Source of the DNA: Paenibacillus oryzae
Lineage (GTDB): Bacteria; Bacillota; Bacilli; Paenibacillales; Paenibacillaceae
Direction: 5' to 3'
Assembly: GCF_001675045.1 (NCBI RefSeq)
Contig: NZ_LYPA01000047.1
Coordinates: 1 to 64,000, forward strand
Length of the DNA stretch: 64,000 bases
The notes under the pieces were generated by a model, which worked only from the letters and a program-made list of their open reading frames with translations, ran no database searches and was not told the DNA's origin. Below are positions 24,017 to 36,849 of the stretch, in pieces. A program made the position numbers and the translations under genes. Numbering within the stretch: the stretch's first letter is position 1; every line of letters begins with the position of its first letter.

Positions 24017-25915
24017 GTGGCTGAAGACATAAATAAAACGCCTAAAGCACGGCTCCGACAACGGAAGATGACGGTTCTGAATGAACCGTGGACAATGATA
24101 GCTGGCATAACCGCGTTAGCATTATTGTGGCTGCTAATTACCTTTTTGGTCATTCATGACGCCATGTACCGGTGGACGTCGTTTACGGTGGCAGCATTGC
24201 TGCTGGCTACCGCCCTTTTGCTTTATTTGCGCCGAAACCCGCTGGGAGGCATCCAGAAATACCATGGAGCCATTGCGGACGCATTGCTTGTATCCGACGC
24301 GGTTCCGCTAACCGTGCTGGATTCATCCGGCTATGTCGTGGAGTTAAATGAGGCTTCCAGTCTGATGCTGGGCTACCAGCGATTCGAGCTGATTGGCGAA
24401 CCTTTGATTACTCTTATTGATCCCGGAAGCCGCACGACGCTCAAACAGGCGCTTGAAGAGGCGGCTCAAGGCTCTATTACGAGAAACAATGTACATATTA
24501 ACCATCGCTCGGGCTTTCCGCTTGAGCTGCAAATCATATGCTCCCCGATGCAGAGAGACGGAATTATTATCGGGTCCCTGCTCATCTGTCAGGATCTGAG
24601 CGACCGCAAGCGCAATGTTGAGCGGATACGCTATATGGCCTATTACGACGATATGACAGGGCTGCCTAACCGTACTTTGTTCCAAATCAAGCTTACGGAA
24701 AGTTTGGCCAGCGCCGGGGAAGAAGGCCGGCTGGTGGGCGTTTGTTACCTGGATCTCGACGGCTTTAAGCTGGTTAATGCATCCTTCGGGCGCGAATTCG
24801 GAGATATGCTGCTGCTTCAGGTGGCGGAGCGGGCAACGCGCGGCTTGTCGGAGCAAGACCTGGTTGCCCGAATGGAAGGCGATGAATTCGCATTTCTGTT
24901 TCATTCCATCTCTTCCGAGGACGAGCTAATGGAGAAAGCCAATAAATTGCTGAAAGCAATCGAGGAGCCATACGAATTAAAGGGGTTCCCCGTTCATATC
25001 ACAGCCAGCATGGGCTTGGTGACAAGCTCGCAGGCGCTTGATGACGGCTATACCATGTTCAAAAAAGCGGATATCGCATTGGTCAAAGCAAAGGAAAACG
25101 GGAAAAGCGACTGCAAGCTGTATTCCGAAAGCTGGGAAAATTCATCCTTTGAGCGTTTAAAGCTGCAGCATGAGCTGTACCAGGCTATTCAACGCAATGA
25201 ATTTGTGCTTCATTACCAGCCTCAGTATGATCTTGGCGGAGGCGGCATTGTTGGCGTCGAAGCGCTTGTCAGATGGAATCATCCCGTTCGCGGACTCCTG
25301 TCGCCTGGCGCCTTCATTCCGCTTGCAGAGGAAAGCGGAATGATCGTTCAGATTGGCGATTGGGTGCTGATGGAGGCATGCCGTCAAAACAAGGAATGGC
25401 AGGACGAGGGCCTGCCCCCGATGCCTGTTGCGGTCAATCTTTCCATCCGGCAATTTATGCAGCATGATCTGGCAGCGCGAATTGCCGAAGTGCTGCAACT
25501 AACCGGCTTGGAGCCGCAATATTTAGATTTGGAAATTACAGAATCCATGACCATTGATGTTGGCCATGTCACCCGCTGTTTGCTGGCGATTACGGAGCTT
25601 GGCGTTGGGATAAGCGTTGACGACTTTGGAACGGGGTACAGCTCGTTTCATTATTTGAAAAACTTCCCGATCGACCGGCTCAAAATAGACCGTTCCTTTG
25701 TCCGGGATATTCAGCAGGACCCTGACGATGCTGAAATCGTGGCGGCCATTATTGCTATGGCCCACAATCTGAACATTCAGGTTATCGCTGAAGGCGTGGA
25801 AACAGAAGAGCAAATGGAGTTTTTGCGCAGACATCAATGCGATGAAATGCAAGGATACTTCCGCAGTCCGCCTGTATCCCATGACCGGATTGAACGAATG
25901 CTTAAGGCTGGTTAA
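24017..25915 (+). CDS. Membrane PAS-GGDEF-EAL protein (c-di-GMP turnover)
   Basis: 632 residues. Two membrane helices (about 25-75) are followed by a PAS domain (about 95-200), a GGDEF domain (205-370) and an EAL domain (380-632). The cyclase signature reads MEGDEF rather than GGDEF, so cyclase activity is uncertain. The phosphodiesterase motifs are intact: EALVRWN, DLEITESM, DDFGTGYSSF, KIDRSF and AEGVET. The net effect is therefore probably c-di-GMP breakdown, with GTP binding as a regulator (inference). Start GTG 24017 has GGAAGGA nine bases upstream; TTG codons at 23987 and 24011 are poorer. Two HD-GYP proteins of the same signalling network lie at 35664 and 40364. Confidence 0.9.
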   Translation: MAEDINKTPKARLRQRKMTVLNEPWTMIAGITALALLWLLITFLVIHDAMYRWTSFTVAALLLATALLLYLRRNPLGGIQKYHGAIADALLVSDAVPLTVLDSSGYVVELNEASSLMLGYQRFELIGEPLITLIDPGSRTTLKQALEEAAQGSITRNNVHINHRSGFPLELQIICSPMQRDGIIIGSLLICQDLSDRKRNVERIRYMAYYDDMTGLPNRTLFQIKLTESLASAGEEGRLVGVCYLDLDGFKLVNASFGREFGDMLLLQVAERATRGLSEQDLVARMEGDEFAFLFHSISSEDELMEKANKLLKAIEEPYELKGFPVHITASMGLVTSSQALDDGYTMFKKADIALVKAKENGKSDCKLYSESWENSSFERLKLQHELYQAIQRNEFVLHYQPQYDLGGGGIVGVEALVRWNHPVRGLLSPGAFIPLAEESGMIVQIGDWVLMEACRQNKEWQDEGLPPMPVAVNLSIRQFMQHDLAARIAEVLQLTGLEPQYLDLEITESMTIDVGHVTRCLLAITELGVGISVDDFGTGYSSFHYLKNFPIDRLKIDRSFVRDIQQDPDDAEIVAAIIAMAHNLNIQVIAEGVETEEQMEFLRRHQCDEMQGYFRSPPVSHDRIERMLKAG

Positions 25916-25933
25916 TTACGCCCTATACATAAT

Positions 25934-25990
25934 GAGCCTGCTCCGCATGGTAACGAATGAGTCGTTATGATGTGGAGCAGGCTCTTTTTT
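25934..25990 (+). terminator. Intrinsic terminator of the GGDEF/EAL gene
   Basis: GAGCCTGCTCC (25934-25944) pairs with GGAGCAGGCTC (25974-25984), with an inner arm, and six T residues follow. Confidence 0.85.
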
Positions 25991-26009
25991 GCTGGATGGG
26001 AGTCCTTGT

Positions 26010-26474
26010 CTAATCCAAAATATCCTCAATTTCGGTCATTCTGAACGTATACACCTGTTTCTCGTCCACATGGTAAATGGTAATCAGCTGTTCGTTTTCG
26101 TCGATGTTAATGACTCGGCAGGGGATATTCAGCGTAATACCCAGTCCCTTGTTCACAATTAGCCGGATAAGCGCGTTGCTTTTCATAAACTTATGCAGGC
26201 TATTGAATCCGGGTAATTCCTGCTCTAGTTCAGGCTGTTTTTTTGGCGGGGTTGGGAGCGTTACGGGAATTTCAGAGCGCTGATTGTTTTCGACCAGCAT
26301 TTGCTCTATGAGTTGGCCAAGCTGAATGCCGGAAGCGATGCGGTAATCTTTAAATCCGTTTGTATTCAAGGCTTTTAGCAATTGCTCCAATGCCTTGGCG
26401 TGATGGACATCTTCTACGAGAATGTCAACATTGAAGAGGTAGTTGGCTGGAGTGCCTTTTTGCTGGTTATTCAT
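26010..26474 (-). CDS. Conserved-looking hypothetical protein
   Basis: 154 residues; I do not recognise it. Residues 1-70 look alpha/beta (NYLFNVDILVEDVHHAKALEQLL-type region), a Pro-rich linker with acidic residues follows (TPPKKQPELEQEL, ~80-95), then a basic patch and a beta-rich end (CRVINIDENEQLITIYHVD, then QVYTFRMTEIEDIL). No signal peptide or membrane helix. ATG 26474 has GGGAG eight bases upstream, better than an ATG at 26489. It is convergent with the GGDEF/EAL gene and divergent from yunC. The codon pattern is like its neighbours, so it is likely a real native gene. Confidence 0.75.
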   Translation of the reverse strand: MNNQQKGTPANYLFNVDILVEDVHHAKALEQLLKALNTNGFKDYRIASGIQLGQLIEQMLVENNQRSEIPVTLPTPPKKQPELEQELPGFNSLHKFMKSNALIRLIVNKGLGITLNIPCRVINIDENEQLITIYHVDEKQVYTFRMTEIEDILD

Positions 26475-26645
26475 ATCGAATGCTCCCACTGTTTTTTTAA
26501 TTACAACATTTATTAATATACCACTAAATTTGCAGGGTACATAGACCTATATATTGGAACAATCCACACTGGGGAATGAAGGGAGCATATACTGTTTATT
26601 GCGATTGATTGGATATTTTATAGGTCCTGGGAGGTGGGTCATTTG

Positions 26646-26948
26646 GTGAAAATGGTTCCTTTTACACTGGAGAGCGGCGCTACGGTATTGGGGGTTGAAG
26701 TCAAGCTTCCCAAAACGACATTGTTATCCATTTCAACGGATCGGGGTTATATTATGTGCGGCGCGTTGGACGTTGCCTTGCTCAATGATAAGCTTAAAAG
26801 CCGTGAAATCATTGCCGGCCGCGCGGTTGGCGTACGCACATTGGAAGAGCTGCTGGCGGCTCCGCTGGAATCCGTGACGCACAAGGCCGAAGCGATAGGC
26901 ATAACGTTGGGGATGAAGGGAGCAGACGCGCTGCAGCTCATGCTTTGA
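26646..26948 (+). CDS. yunC: DUF1805 protein YunC
   Basis: About 100 residues. It matches Bacillus YunC along its length: VKLPKTTLLSI, GYIMCGALDVALLNDKL, AGRAVGVRT and APLESVT. Function unknown; a single alpha/beta domain. The ribosome site is GGGAGGTGG at 26630-26637. GTG 26646 gives the best spacing, TTG 26643 and ATG 26652 being alternatives. In B. subtilis yunC lies between yunB and yunD; here those two are at 60970 and 38741. Confidence 0.9.
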   Translation: MKMVPFTLESGATVLGVEVKLPKTTLLSISTDRGYIMCGALDVALLNDKLKSREIIAGRAVGVRTLEELLAAPLESVTHKAEAIGITLGMKGADALQLML

Positions 26949-26983
26949 TACAGCTTGGAGATCCTGATTTTGAGAAACCTCTT

Positions 26984-27018
26984 CAGCCGCTACTGCTATA
27001 AGAGAGAAGCAGCGGCTG
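26984..27018. terminator. Hairpin between convergent yunC and mtnA
   Basis: CAGCCGCT (26984-26991) pairs with AGCGGCTG (27011-27018). No T run follows on either strand, so termination may be weak or depend on other factors. Confidence 0.45.
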
Positions 27019-27035
27019 CAAGAGAGCCCTAGCTA

Positions 27036-28091
27036 TCATTGATGGAAAAGCTTGGCCAAATTTTCCTTGAACGGGGCTTGAATGATGCCTTTTTCGGTAA
27101 TGATGGCCGTTACATACTCATTAGGGGTGACATCGAACGCGGGATTAAATACTTTGACGCCCTCCGGAGCGGTCCGTTTGCCAAAACCATTCGTAACCTC
27201 CTCGGCGCTGCGTTCCTCGATTGGAATTTCCGCGCCGGTAGGCGTTTCCAGATCAATGGTTGAAAGCGGGCACGCAACATAAAAAGGAATGCCATGAGCT
27301 TTGGCCAATACGGCTACGCTGTAGGTTCCGATTTTGTTGGCAACGTCGCCGTTTGCAGCCACGCGGTCGGTGCCTACTATAACGGCGTCAATCCAGCCTT
27401 TGGACATGACCATGCCGGCCATATTGTCGCATATCAACGTAACGTCAATACCCGCTTGATGCAGCTCAAACGCCGTCAAGCGCGCTCCTTGAAGAACCGG
27501 ACGGGTTTCGTCCGCAAAAACGCGGATGGACATGCCCTGCTCCTTGGCCAAATAAAAAGGGGCCAGCGCCGTACCATATTTGGCAGTTGCCAGGCCGCCG
27601 GCATTGCAATGCGTCAAAACGCCCATGTCATCCTTAAATAACGACAAGGCATATTCGCCGATTAACCGGTTGGTCTCTTCATCCTCGCTTTGGATAGCTA
27701 TTGCCTCCTGAAGCAGTCCTTCTTTAGCGGCCTCAAGCGTTATAGACTGGCCTGCAAGCCGAAGCGCCGCAGCCTTCACCCGGTCTAGCGCCCAAAACAG
27801 ATTAACCGCCGTTGGCCTGGAGGTTGCCAGGTACGCGGAGTCGCGAATGACGGCTTCCTGCCATTCCTGCAGATTTGATGCCGTATGGCTGCCAAGAACA
27901 ACGCCGTATGCGGCGGCAATTCCAATAGCAGGAGCGCCTCTCACCTTCAAATGGAAGATCGCCTCCCACACATCTTGAACAGTCGTTAACGGCAAATAAA
28001 CAATTTCCTCCGGCAGAAGCCGCTGGTCCAGCAAATCCAGCTTGCCGTCCTTCCAAATAAGCGATTGCAGCCCGTTATAAAGCGTGGTCAT
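27036..28091 (-). CDS. mtnA: S-methyl-5-thioribose-1-phosphate isomerase
   Basis: 351 residues. It converts methylthioribose-1-phosphate to methylthioribulose-1-phosphate in methionine salvage. Family motifs are present: [15 protein letters not shown], the catalytic Cys in [11 protein letters not shown] and the catalytic Asp in [21 protein letters not shown] 28091 overlaps the mtnK stop as ATGA. The reading frame stays open for 109 codons upstream of that ATG, inside mtnK, but that part has no homology pattern and the family starts at [10 protein letters not shown]. Confidence 0.96.
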   Translation of the reverse strand: MTTLYNGLQSLIWKDGKLDLLDQRLLPEEIVYLPLTTVQDVWEAIFHLKVRGAPAIGIAAAYGVVLGSHTASNLQEWQEAVIRDSAYLATSRPTAVNLFWALDRVKAAALRLAGQSITLEAAKEGLLQEAIAIQSEDEETNRLIGEYALSLFKDDMGVLTHCNAGGLATAKYGTALAPFYLAKEQGMSIRVFADETRPVLQGARLTAFELHQAGIDVTLICDNMAGMVMSKGWIDAVIVGTDRVAANGDVANKIGTYSVAVLAKAHGIPFYVACPLSTIDLETPTGAEIPIEERSAEEVTNGFGKRTAPEGVKVFNPAFDVTPNEYVTAIITEKGIIQAPFKENLAKLFHQ

Positions 28092-29308
28092 GTTGAATGA
28101 ACATCCTCTCTTGTTGCTGCAATTTCCAGCAAATCTCGTATGGAATTGGCCTTGCGGTTTCTGCGGATTAATGCCGTGCCTATGGCAAGCGCAAGCCTCT
28201 GCGCTGCTTCTCGTTTTGCAGCATCCGGAATCTGGTCGATATCCGCGACATGGGACAGGCCTACGATACGGCGTACCATTTTGGCTCCGGCAAAACCGAT
28301 GGAATCTTGAAGAAGACGTTTCATATAAAGTTCCCGATAGCCCGGCGCGGATGAAGCCATCCGGTCGACGCCATGCTGATCCCAGAGCGCCCGAAATTTG
28401 GAGTCGAAGGCATTCCAAATCTCTTCTATTGTACGAAGCAAATAGGTTCGGAACGCAGCACGCTCCTGCTCGTCCCTGCTCCAGTGGACTTGTCCGGCAT
28501 AATTCAAGAGCAGATTCGCAAAAACGGCTCCTACATCAAAGCCAATCGGTCCGTAGAAGGCGAATTCGGGATCGATAACTTTTGTTGATTCAGGAGTGGC
28601 AAAAATGCTGCCCGTATGAAGGTCGCCATGAAGAAGAGCCTGGGCCTGGGTCAAAAATTTCTCGCGCAGCAAAGCGATTTCCAGATGCAGCTCCCCGTCA
28701 GTCCGAAGAGCCGCGGCGGCATCCTCCAGATGGCTATCGTAGCTATTGTTTGGAGAATCGGTGTAGGGATCGTCAAAAATAAGATCCTCTGTAATTTTAC
28801 AGAGCTCAGGATTAATAAAAGCTTTGACGAGCTGCTTTTTGTCCTGCTGGTTCATGCCGAGATCCGAGGTGAAAAACAGTGTATTTGCCATAAATGTGGA
28901 TATATGCTCGCTGAACAGGGGGTAGCGCGTGCCCTCCATCAGACCCCTGCGCATAATATGATGGCTGCTCAAATCCTCCATCGCTGTCAGCGCAAGCTGG
29001 GCATCATAATGATAAACCACTGGCACAAGTCCCGGAGCAAGCTTGCCCTCCAGCATTAGTTTTTCGCTTTCTATGCGAGCGCGGTCGAGGGTGAGCGGCC
29101 AGGACTCTCCAACAACTTTGGCATAAGGCAGCGCTTGCTTCAAAATGACGCTGGCTCCGTTTGCCGCGTCTGTAATATGAAACACCAGGTTCAAGTTGCC
29201 GTCGCCGATTTCCCGGCAGGACAACTCGGCGTTTTCCGGAAACAGCTGATTGATTTCCCGGGCAATTTGTATCGCTTTTTCTTCGTCTAATGGACGATAG
29301 GCGGTCAT
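28088..29308 (-). CDS. mtnK: S-methyl-5-thioribose kinase
   Basis: 406 residues. It phosphorylates methylthioribose from MTA breakdown. The kinase fold is of aminoglycoside/choline-kinase type: [10 protein letters not shown] (nucleotide loop), VILKQALPY, catalytic [12 protein letters not shown] and [16 protein letters not shown] 29308 has GGAGGTG seven bases upstream, better than an in-frame start at 29347. First gene of an mtnKA pair. The leader (29309-29440) contains no S-box riboswitch core, unlike B. subtilis mtnKA. Confidence 0.96.
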   Translation of the reverse strand: MTAYRPLDEEKAIQIAREINQLFPENAELSCREIGDGNLNLVFHITDAANGASVILKQALPYAKVVGESWPLTLDRARIESEKLMLEGKLAPGLVPVVYHYDAQLALTAMEDLSSHHIMRRGLMEGTRYPLFSEHISTFMANTLFFTSDLGMNQQDKKQLVKAFINPELCKITEDLIFDDPYTDSPNNSYDSHLEDAAAALRTDGELHLEIALLREKFLTQAQALLHGDLHTGSIFATPESTKVIDPEFAFYGPIGFDVGAVFANLLLNYAGQVHWSRDEQERAAFRTYLLRTIEEIWNAFDSKFRALWDQHGVDRMASSAPGYRELYMKRLLQDSIGFAGAKMVRRIVGLSHVADIDQIPDAAKREAAQRLALAIGTALIRRNRKANSIRDLLEIAATREDVHST

Positions 29309-29691
29309 GCCTATACACCTCCGGATGAGTATGATGTCATTGCCCAACTATAAGAGCAGCGCGTTAGAAGATACCCCCTAGTATAATAGAAAATAATAAT
29401 GGATGGAATACCTTAGGGTATGTATGAAAAACCGTTTGGGGTCATCTTGCACAGCCTTTTGTCCCCCTGCTGCGTCCATTTTGCTTGACTTGCCCCGGTA
29501 AGCCTGCACAAAACTTCCTTGTATGGGACGAATAATTCGCACTACCTCTCGGAGTATTCAGACACAATCCAGGAAGGCTGTTCAAAAAGTAAGAGGCTTT
29601 ATTGTTTATGCTTGCGGAAAACCTCAGATTAAGTTGACTTCCGCCGTGCTTTTTCCCACAATAGAGGAAACGAATCAATGGGGGACAAGTG
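29309..29691. other. Intergenic region between divergent mtnK and DUF1802 genes
   Basis: 383 bases without a convincing gene. A sigma-A-type promoter for the + strand gene is TTGACT (29634-29639), 17 bases, CACAAT (29657-29662). I find no S-box, T-box or other recognisable riboswitch on either strand; on the - strand an AT-rich stretch near 29380-29400 includes a possible -10 (TATACT). Confidence 0.5.
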
Positions 29692-30279
29692 ATGAGCGTA
29701 GAGAATAACATGCAGCCCGTCGCACTCAAGGAATGGGCCGTGTCGGTTAAGGCGTTGCAAGAAGGCAAACAGATTATCGTCATGCGCAAAGGCGGAATTA
29801 TTGAAGAAACACGAGATTTTCGCCTGCTCAGCCACAGCTTCTATCTCATGCCGGCTTACGAGCATCAGCGTAAGGAATTGCTGAAGCCGCTATACTATGA
29901 CGATATGGATGAGACGCTGGTGAACTGGTCGCCTGATATGGGGGAAATGACGCTGTCTTCCTATGCCGAGGTTAGCGACGATATTGAAATCCAAGACCAG
30001 GAAACGCTGGACCGGCTGAGGGATCACCATATTTGGAATGATACCTTTGCAGAGGAGAGGTTGAAGTGGAAGCGCAAAAATCCTCTTCATTTACTTATTT
30101 TGAAGGTTTACAAGCTTGATAAACCGATCTCCATTCCGATGAAGCCGGCGTATACGGGATGTAAATCCTGGGTAAGGCTGGAGGATGGGATTCCTGAGCG
30201 GAATATGTCTCCCGTTATGCCGGAGTCGAAATTTGCGGAGGAAAGAGACAGAATAAGAAGGGCTATCATTGATTTATAA
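29692..30279 (+). CDS. DUF1802 family protein
   Basis: 195 residues, all soluble. The start QPVALKEWAVSVKALQEGKQI and the FRLLSHSFYLMPAYEHQR segment match the DUF1802 family, whose function is unknown. ATG 29692 follows GGGGGA; a GTG three bases before is an alternative. The suf promoter overlaps its stop codon, so the genes downstream are probably transcribed separately. Confidence 0.8.
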   Translation: MSVENNMQPVALKEWAVSVKALQEGKQIIVMRKGGIIEETRDFRLLSHSFYLMPAYEHQRKELLKPLYYDDMDETLVNWSPDMGEMTLSSYAEVSDDIEIQDQETLDRLRDHHIWNDTFAEERLKWKRKNPLHLLILKVYKLDKPISIPMKPAYTGCKSWVRLEDGIPERNMSPVMPESKFAEERDRIRRAIIDL

Positions 30280-30297
30280 CTAAAACTATATTAAAAT
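30269..30297 (+). promoter_or_regulatory. Promoter of the suf operon
   Basis: TTGATT (30269-30274) and TAAAAT (30292-30297) separated by 17 bases. The -35 lies inside the end of the DUF1802 gene. The start of transcription would fall near 30304, at the repeats described next. Confidence 0.6.
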
Positions 30298-30322
30298 GAT
30301 TATTGAGAATCAGTGAGAATCA
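30297..30322 (+). promoter_or_regulatory. Operator-like direct repeat at the suf transcription start
   Basis: TGAGAATCA occurs twice (30304-30312 and 30314-30322), ten bases apart, one helical turn. With upstream TGATT the first copy also forms a loose inverted repeat (30297-30312). The same nonamer occurs in the Fur-like site before the AraC regulator at 59221, so Fur or another iron/oxidative regulator is the best guess; it is not a canonical 7-1-7 Fur box. Confidence 0.5.
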
Positions 30323-30366
30323 AAAAATGTCATTTAAAAATATAACCGTGGAGGGATAAGCATATT

Positions 30367-31146
30367 ATGGCAACGCATTTTGTCATCGATGGTCTGAAAG
30401 CAGAAATCGAAGGAAAAGAGATTTTGAAGGGAATCAACCTGGAAATCAAGGGTGGAGAAATTCACGCGATTATGGGCCCTAACGGCACAGGCAAAAGTAC
30501 GCTGGCATCCGCGCTCATGGGTCATCCCAAATATGAAGTGACGGAAGGCACAGCTACAATGGACGGCGAAGACCTGCTTGAAATGGAAGTGGATGAAAGA
30601 GCGCGCGCTGGTCTGTTTCTGGCAATGCAATACCCAAGTGAAATCCCGGGCGTAACCAACTCCGACTTCCTTCGCAGCGCAATCAACGCTCGTCGCGAAG
30701 AAGGCAGCGAAATTTCACTTATCCGTTTCATTCGTCAAATGGAAGGCAAGATGAAAGAGCTGGAAATGAATCCGGAGTTTGCGCACCGTTACTTGAACGA
30801 AGGTTTTTCCGGCGGCGAGAAAAAGCGTAACGAAATTCTGCAAATGATGCTGCTGGACCCCAAAATCGTCGTGCTCGACGAAATTGATTCCGGTCTGGAC
30901 ATCGACGCATTGCGCATTGTAGCTAATGGCGTTAACGCCATGCGCTCTGAAGATCGCGGTTTCCTCATTATTACGCACTATCAGCGTTTGCTGAACTATA
31001 TTACTCCTGACTTTGTCCATGTCATGATGCAAGGCCGCATCGTTAAATCCGGCGGTCCTGAGCTTGCGCAGCGCCTTGAGAACGAAGGCTACGACTGGGT
31101 AAAGGAAGAACTGGGCATCGTTGACGAAACCGTCGGCCAGTCTTAA
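30367..31146 (+). CDS. sufC: Fe-S cluster assembly ATPase SufC
   Basis: 259 residues. ABC-type ATPase with Walker [11 protein letters not shown], signature [12 protein letters not shown], Walker [14 protein letters not shown] and the His switch ITHYQRLL. It drives the SufBC2D scaffold that builds Fe-S clusters. ATG 30367 has GGAGGG upstream. First gene of sufCDSUB, ending at the terminator at 35587. Confidence 0.97.
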   Translation: MATHFVIDGLKAEIEGKEILKGINLEIKGGEIHAIMGPNGTGKSTLASALMGHPKYEVTEGTATMDGEDLLEMEVDERARAGLFLAMQYPSEIPGVTNSDFLRSAINARREEGSEISLIRFIRQMEGKMKELEMNPEFAHRYLNEGFSGGEKKRNEILQMMLLDPKIVVLDEIDSGLDIDALRIVANGVNAMRSEDRGFLIITHYQRLLNYITPDFVHVMMQGRIVKSGGPELAQRLENEGYDWVKEELGIVDETVGQS

Positions 31147-31166
31147 TACGGGAGGAGGCAGATAAA

Positions 31167-34112
<2,946 letters not shown>

Positions 34113-34163
34113 TTCGACGGTTCAACAACTTTAACTTCAAAATGTAAAAGGAGCGTGAATACC

Positions 34164-35561
34164 TTGGCTAAATCAATGCCGGAAATGGAAGAATATAAAT
34201 ACGGTTTTCGCGACGAGCATAAAGCGATCTTTCAATCGGGTAAAGGGCTGACACCGGAAATTGTCCGCACGATTTCTGAAATGAAAAATGAGCCGGAGTG
34301 GATGCTTGAATTCCGTCTCAAATCGCTGGAGCAATTCAACAAAATGCCGCTTCCGCGCTGGGGCGGCGATCTGGACGATCTTGATTTCAACGACATCCAA
34401 TATTACGTTAAGCCTTCCGAGAAGCAAGGCAAAACGTGGGAAGAGGTTCCACAGGAAATCAAGGAAACGTTCGATAAGCTGGGCATTCCTGAAGCAGAGC
34501 AAAAGTTTCTGGCTGGCGTATCCGCTCAATACGAGTCCGAGGTTGTTTACCACAGCATGCAGGAGGACCTGGAGAAGCAAGGCGTTATCTTTACGGATAC
34601 CGATACGGCTCTCCGCGAATATCCTGAGCTGATGAAGGAATATTTCGGTACAATTATTCCTCCGACGGATAACAAATTTGCGGCGCTGAACAGCGCGGTT
34701 TGGTCTGGCGGATCGTTTATTTACGTACCAAAGGGCGTTCAGTGCGAAATTCCCCTTCAAGCGTATTTCCGAATCAACTCCGAAAATATGGGGCAATTCG
34801 AGCGTACGCTTATCATTGCGGACGAAGGAAGCTCCGTTCACTACGTCGAGGGCTGTACGGCTCCTATCTACAGCACGAACTCGCTGCATAGCGCGGTCGT
34901 TGAAATCCTGTGTAAAAAGGATTCCCGCGTTCGTTACACTACGATTCAAAACTGGGCGCCAAACATCTACAACCTCGTTACAAAACGTGCTGTTGCAGAC
35001 GAAAATGCGACTATGGAATGGATCGACGGCAATATTGGCTCCAAGCTGACCATGAAATATCCGGCGGTTGTATTGCGCGGCCGCGGCGCTAAAGGCATGG
35101 TATTGTCTATTGCCGTTGCAGGTAAAGGCCAGCACCAGGACGCCGGCGCAAAAATGACGCATCTGGCTCCAGACACCAGCTCCACTATCGTGTCCAAGTC
35201 GATCAGCAAACACGGCGGCAAAGTAACGTACCGGGGTCTGGCATCCTTCGGACGCAATTCCGATGGCGCTAAAGCCAACATCAAATGCGATACGCTGATT
35301 CTGGATAACCAGTCCACATCGGATACGATTCCGTACAACGAAATCCTTAACGACAACATTACGCTGGAGCATGAAGCTACGGTTTCCAAGGTATCCGAGG
35401 ATCAGCTCTTCTACCTGATGAGCCGGGGACTTAGCGAAGACGATGCTACACAAATGATCGTTATGGGCTTTATCGAGCCGTTTACCAAAGAGCTGCCGAT
35501 GGAATATGCGGTTGAAATGAACAGATTGATCAAATTTGAGATGGAAGGCAGTATCGGTTAA
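34164..35561 (+). CDS. sufB: Fe-S cluster assembly scaffold SufB
   Basis: 465 residues, nearly the full length of Bacillus SufB. Conserved stretches include [53 protein letters not shown] and [12 protein letters not shown] 34164 is chosen: it lies ten bases after AAAAGGAG and gives the family start [15 protein letters not shown]. The GTG at 34155 is only two bases from that site. Last gene of the operon. Confidence 0.96.
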   Translation: MAKSMPEMEEYKYGFRDEHKAIFQSGKGLTPEIVRTISEMKNEPEWMLEFRLKSLEQFNKMPLPRWGGDLDDLDFNDIQYYVKPSEKQGKTWEEVPQEIKETFDKLGIPEAEQKFLAGVSAQYESEVVYHSMQEDLEKQGVIFTDTDTALREYPELMKEYFGTIIPPTDNKFAALNSAVWSGGSFIYVPKGVQCEIPLQAYFRINSENMGQFERTLIIADEGSSVHYVEGCTAPIYSTNSLHSAVVEILCKKDSRVRYTTIQNWAPNIYNLVTKRAVADENATMEWIDGNIGSKLTMKYPAVVLRGRGAKGMVLSIAVAGKGQHQDAGAKMTHLAPDTSSTIVSKSISKHGGKVTYRGLASFGRNSDGAKANIKCDTLILDNQSTSDTIPYNEILNDNITLEHEATVSKVSEDQLFYLMSRGLSEDDATQMIVMGFIEPFTKELPMEYAVEMNRLIKFEMEGSIG

Positions 35562-35586
35562 CTGCCAACCCCGTTTCATGAAAAAG

Positions 35587-35633
35587 GCCTGATACCTCGG
35601 GACGCGAAAACGTCCCTTGTATCAGGCTTTTTT
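35587..35633 (+). terminator. Intrinsic terminator of the suf operon
   Basis: GCCTGATAC (35587-35595) pairs with GTATCAGGC (35619-35627), with an inner GGACG/CGTCC arm; six T residues follow. The A-run before the stem also allows termination of the convergent HD-GYP gene. Confidence 0.9.
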
Positions 35634-35663
35634 CAATATAAGTATGTACACCATACAATAGCT

Positions 35664-36725
35664 TTACAAAAACACCTGCTTGATCTCGTAATCCCGCTCG
35701 ATGCTCATATCGATAAAGTCTTCGCCGATTTGAACCAGCGGGCGGAAAAACTCGGTTGGATGGGTCATGATGATAATGCCCATTTCTTCATTGTTAAGCA
35801 AAACATTTTTACCGATAAAGTTAGGGATCATATGGCGGATAAACGCATGAGTGGTTACGGGATCAAGCTCCGTAAAGCTGAGCCGGTACAATTCCCGGAG
35901 CACGTACAGCAAATCGCGCTCCTTTTGGTACACCCGTGCCGAAATCATGGCGCTGTAGATGTCTACAACCGCAACTATTCGCGCATAAGGATGAATCTCA
36001 TCGTCCTTTAAAGCATGAGGATACCCGCTGCCGTCCATTCGCTCATGGTGCTGCAGCGCGGTCAAAGCCAGATCGTTATCCTGGAACGATTCCAGAATAA
36101 TATCATGCCCGTATATCGTATGGCGTTTGACTTCGTCGAATTCATCGGTCGACAGTTTTTCGGGCTTGTTTAAAATATCGTCATTTATTTTGGATTTGCC
36201 GATATCATGAAGAAACCCGGCTCGTCCAATCTTGGTGCATTCCTCCGGGGAATAGTCCAGCCAGGTTGCCAGATAATAGGATAACATGCCGACCTGTACG
36301 GAGTGCTGGTAGGTATAATCATCTTGCGTATTGAGCAGAAGCAGCATGGATACAACATCCCGTTCAAGCTGCAAATTATTAAGCAGCGGGTGGAGAATGT
36401 TGTCTACAACAGCTGTATCAACCTTTCCTTCATTAAGAGCGGAGGAAAAAAGCTCTTGGATTGTTTTGACTGCGTTTTCATATATTGGCTTGACTGTAGG
36501 AAGCCATTTAGGATTTACCGTTGTTTCCAACGTTCGCTGCAATGGCTCAGGGCTTATTGAAATACGCTCTTCTATATCAATAAAATCAATCTGGTGTTGA
36601 ATTAGCCGAGAGATTTCCGTTTTGGTAATCTGGGCTCCCTTAGAGAGCACATGCAACCCGTAATGGTTAAAAACATCATTACTTAACCGGTCTCCGTCCA
36701 ATAAATCCGATACATGAATCCTCAT
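35664..36725 (-). CDS. HD-GYP domain protein (c-di-GMP phosphodiesterase)
   Basis: 353 residues. The N-terminal ~120 residues are the usual DUF3391-like region with a helical linker. The HD-GYP domain (about 125-320) has H..S in YQHSVQVGML, HDIGKSKINDDIL and HHERMDGSGYP, all metal and signature residues intact. It should cleave c-di-GMP. No membrane helices. ATG 36725 has GAGGTG upstream. A second HD-GYP protein with the same layout is encoded at 40364. Confidence 0.92.
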   Translation of the reverse strand: MRIHVSDLLDGDRLSNDVFNHYGLHVLSKGAQITKTEISRLIQHQIDFIDIEERISISPEPLQRTLETTVNPKWLPTVKPIYENAVKTIQELFSSALNEGKVDTAVVDNILHPLLNNLQLERDVVSMLLLLNTQDDYTYQHSVQVGMLSYYLATWLDYSPEECTKIGRAGFLHDIGKSKINDDILNKPEKLSTDEFDEVKRHTIYGHDIILESFQDNDLALTALQHHERMDGSGYPHALKDDEIHPYARIVAVVDIYSAMISARVYQKERDLLYVLRELYRLSFTELDPVTTHAFIRHMIPNFIGKNVLLNNEEMGIIIMTHPTEFFRPLVQIGEDFIDMSIERDYEIKQVFL

Positions 36726-36849
36726 AGAGACACCTCAAAATGGCTTAGTATGCTCCTCAAGTTGCAGGAATGGGCGTTTTCATCAGCTTTACCATTATAT
36801 AGTAGCAATCAAATTGCCATATGACAATATGAGGGGGGGATAATTGATT

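Noticed and set aside
28092..28418. N-terminal extension of MtnA by 109 codons
   Set aside because: The extension lies inside mtnK in another frame and has no MtnA similarity; the ATG at 28091 gives the family N terminus and the usual ATGA overlap.
29309..29440. Possible S-box riboswitch before mtnK
   Set aside because: None of the conserved SAM-I core segments could be found on the - strand.
34173..35579. A 468-codon open frame on the - strand opposite sufB
   Set aside because: It mirrors sufB codon for codon. The + strand product matches SufB along its length and the - strand product shows no family pattern or ribosome site.
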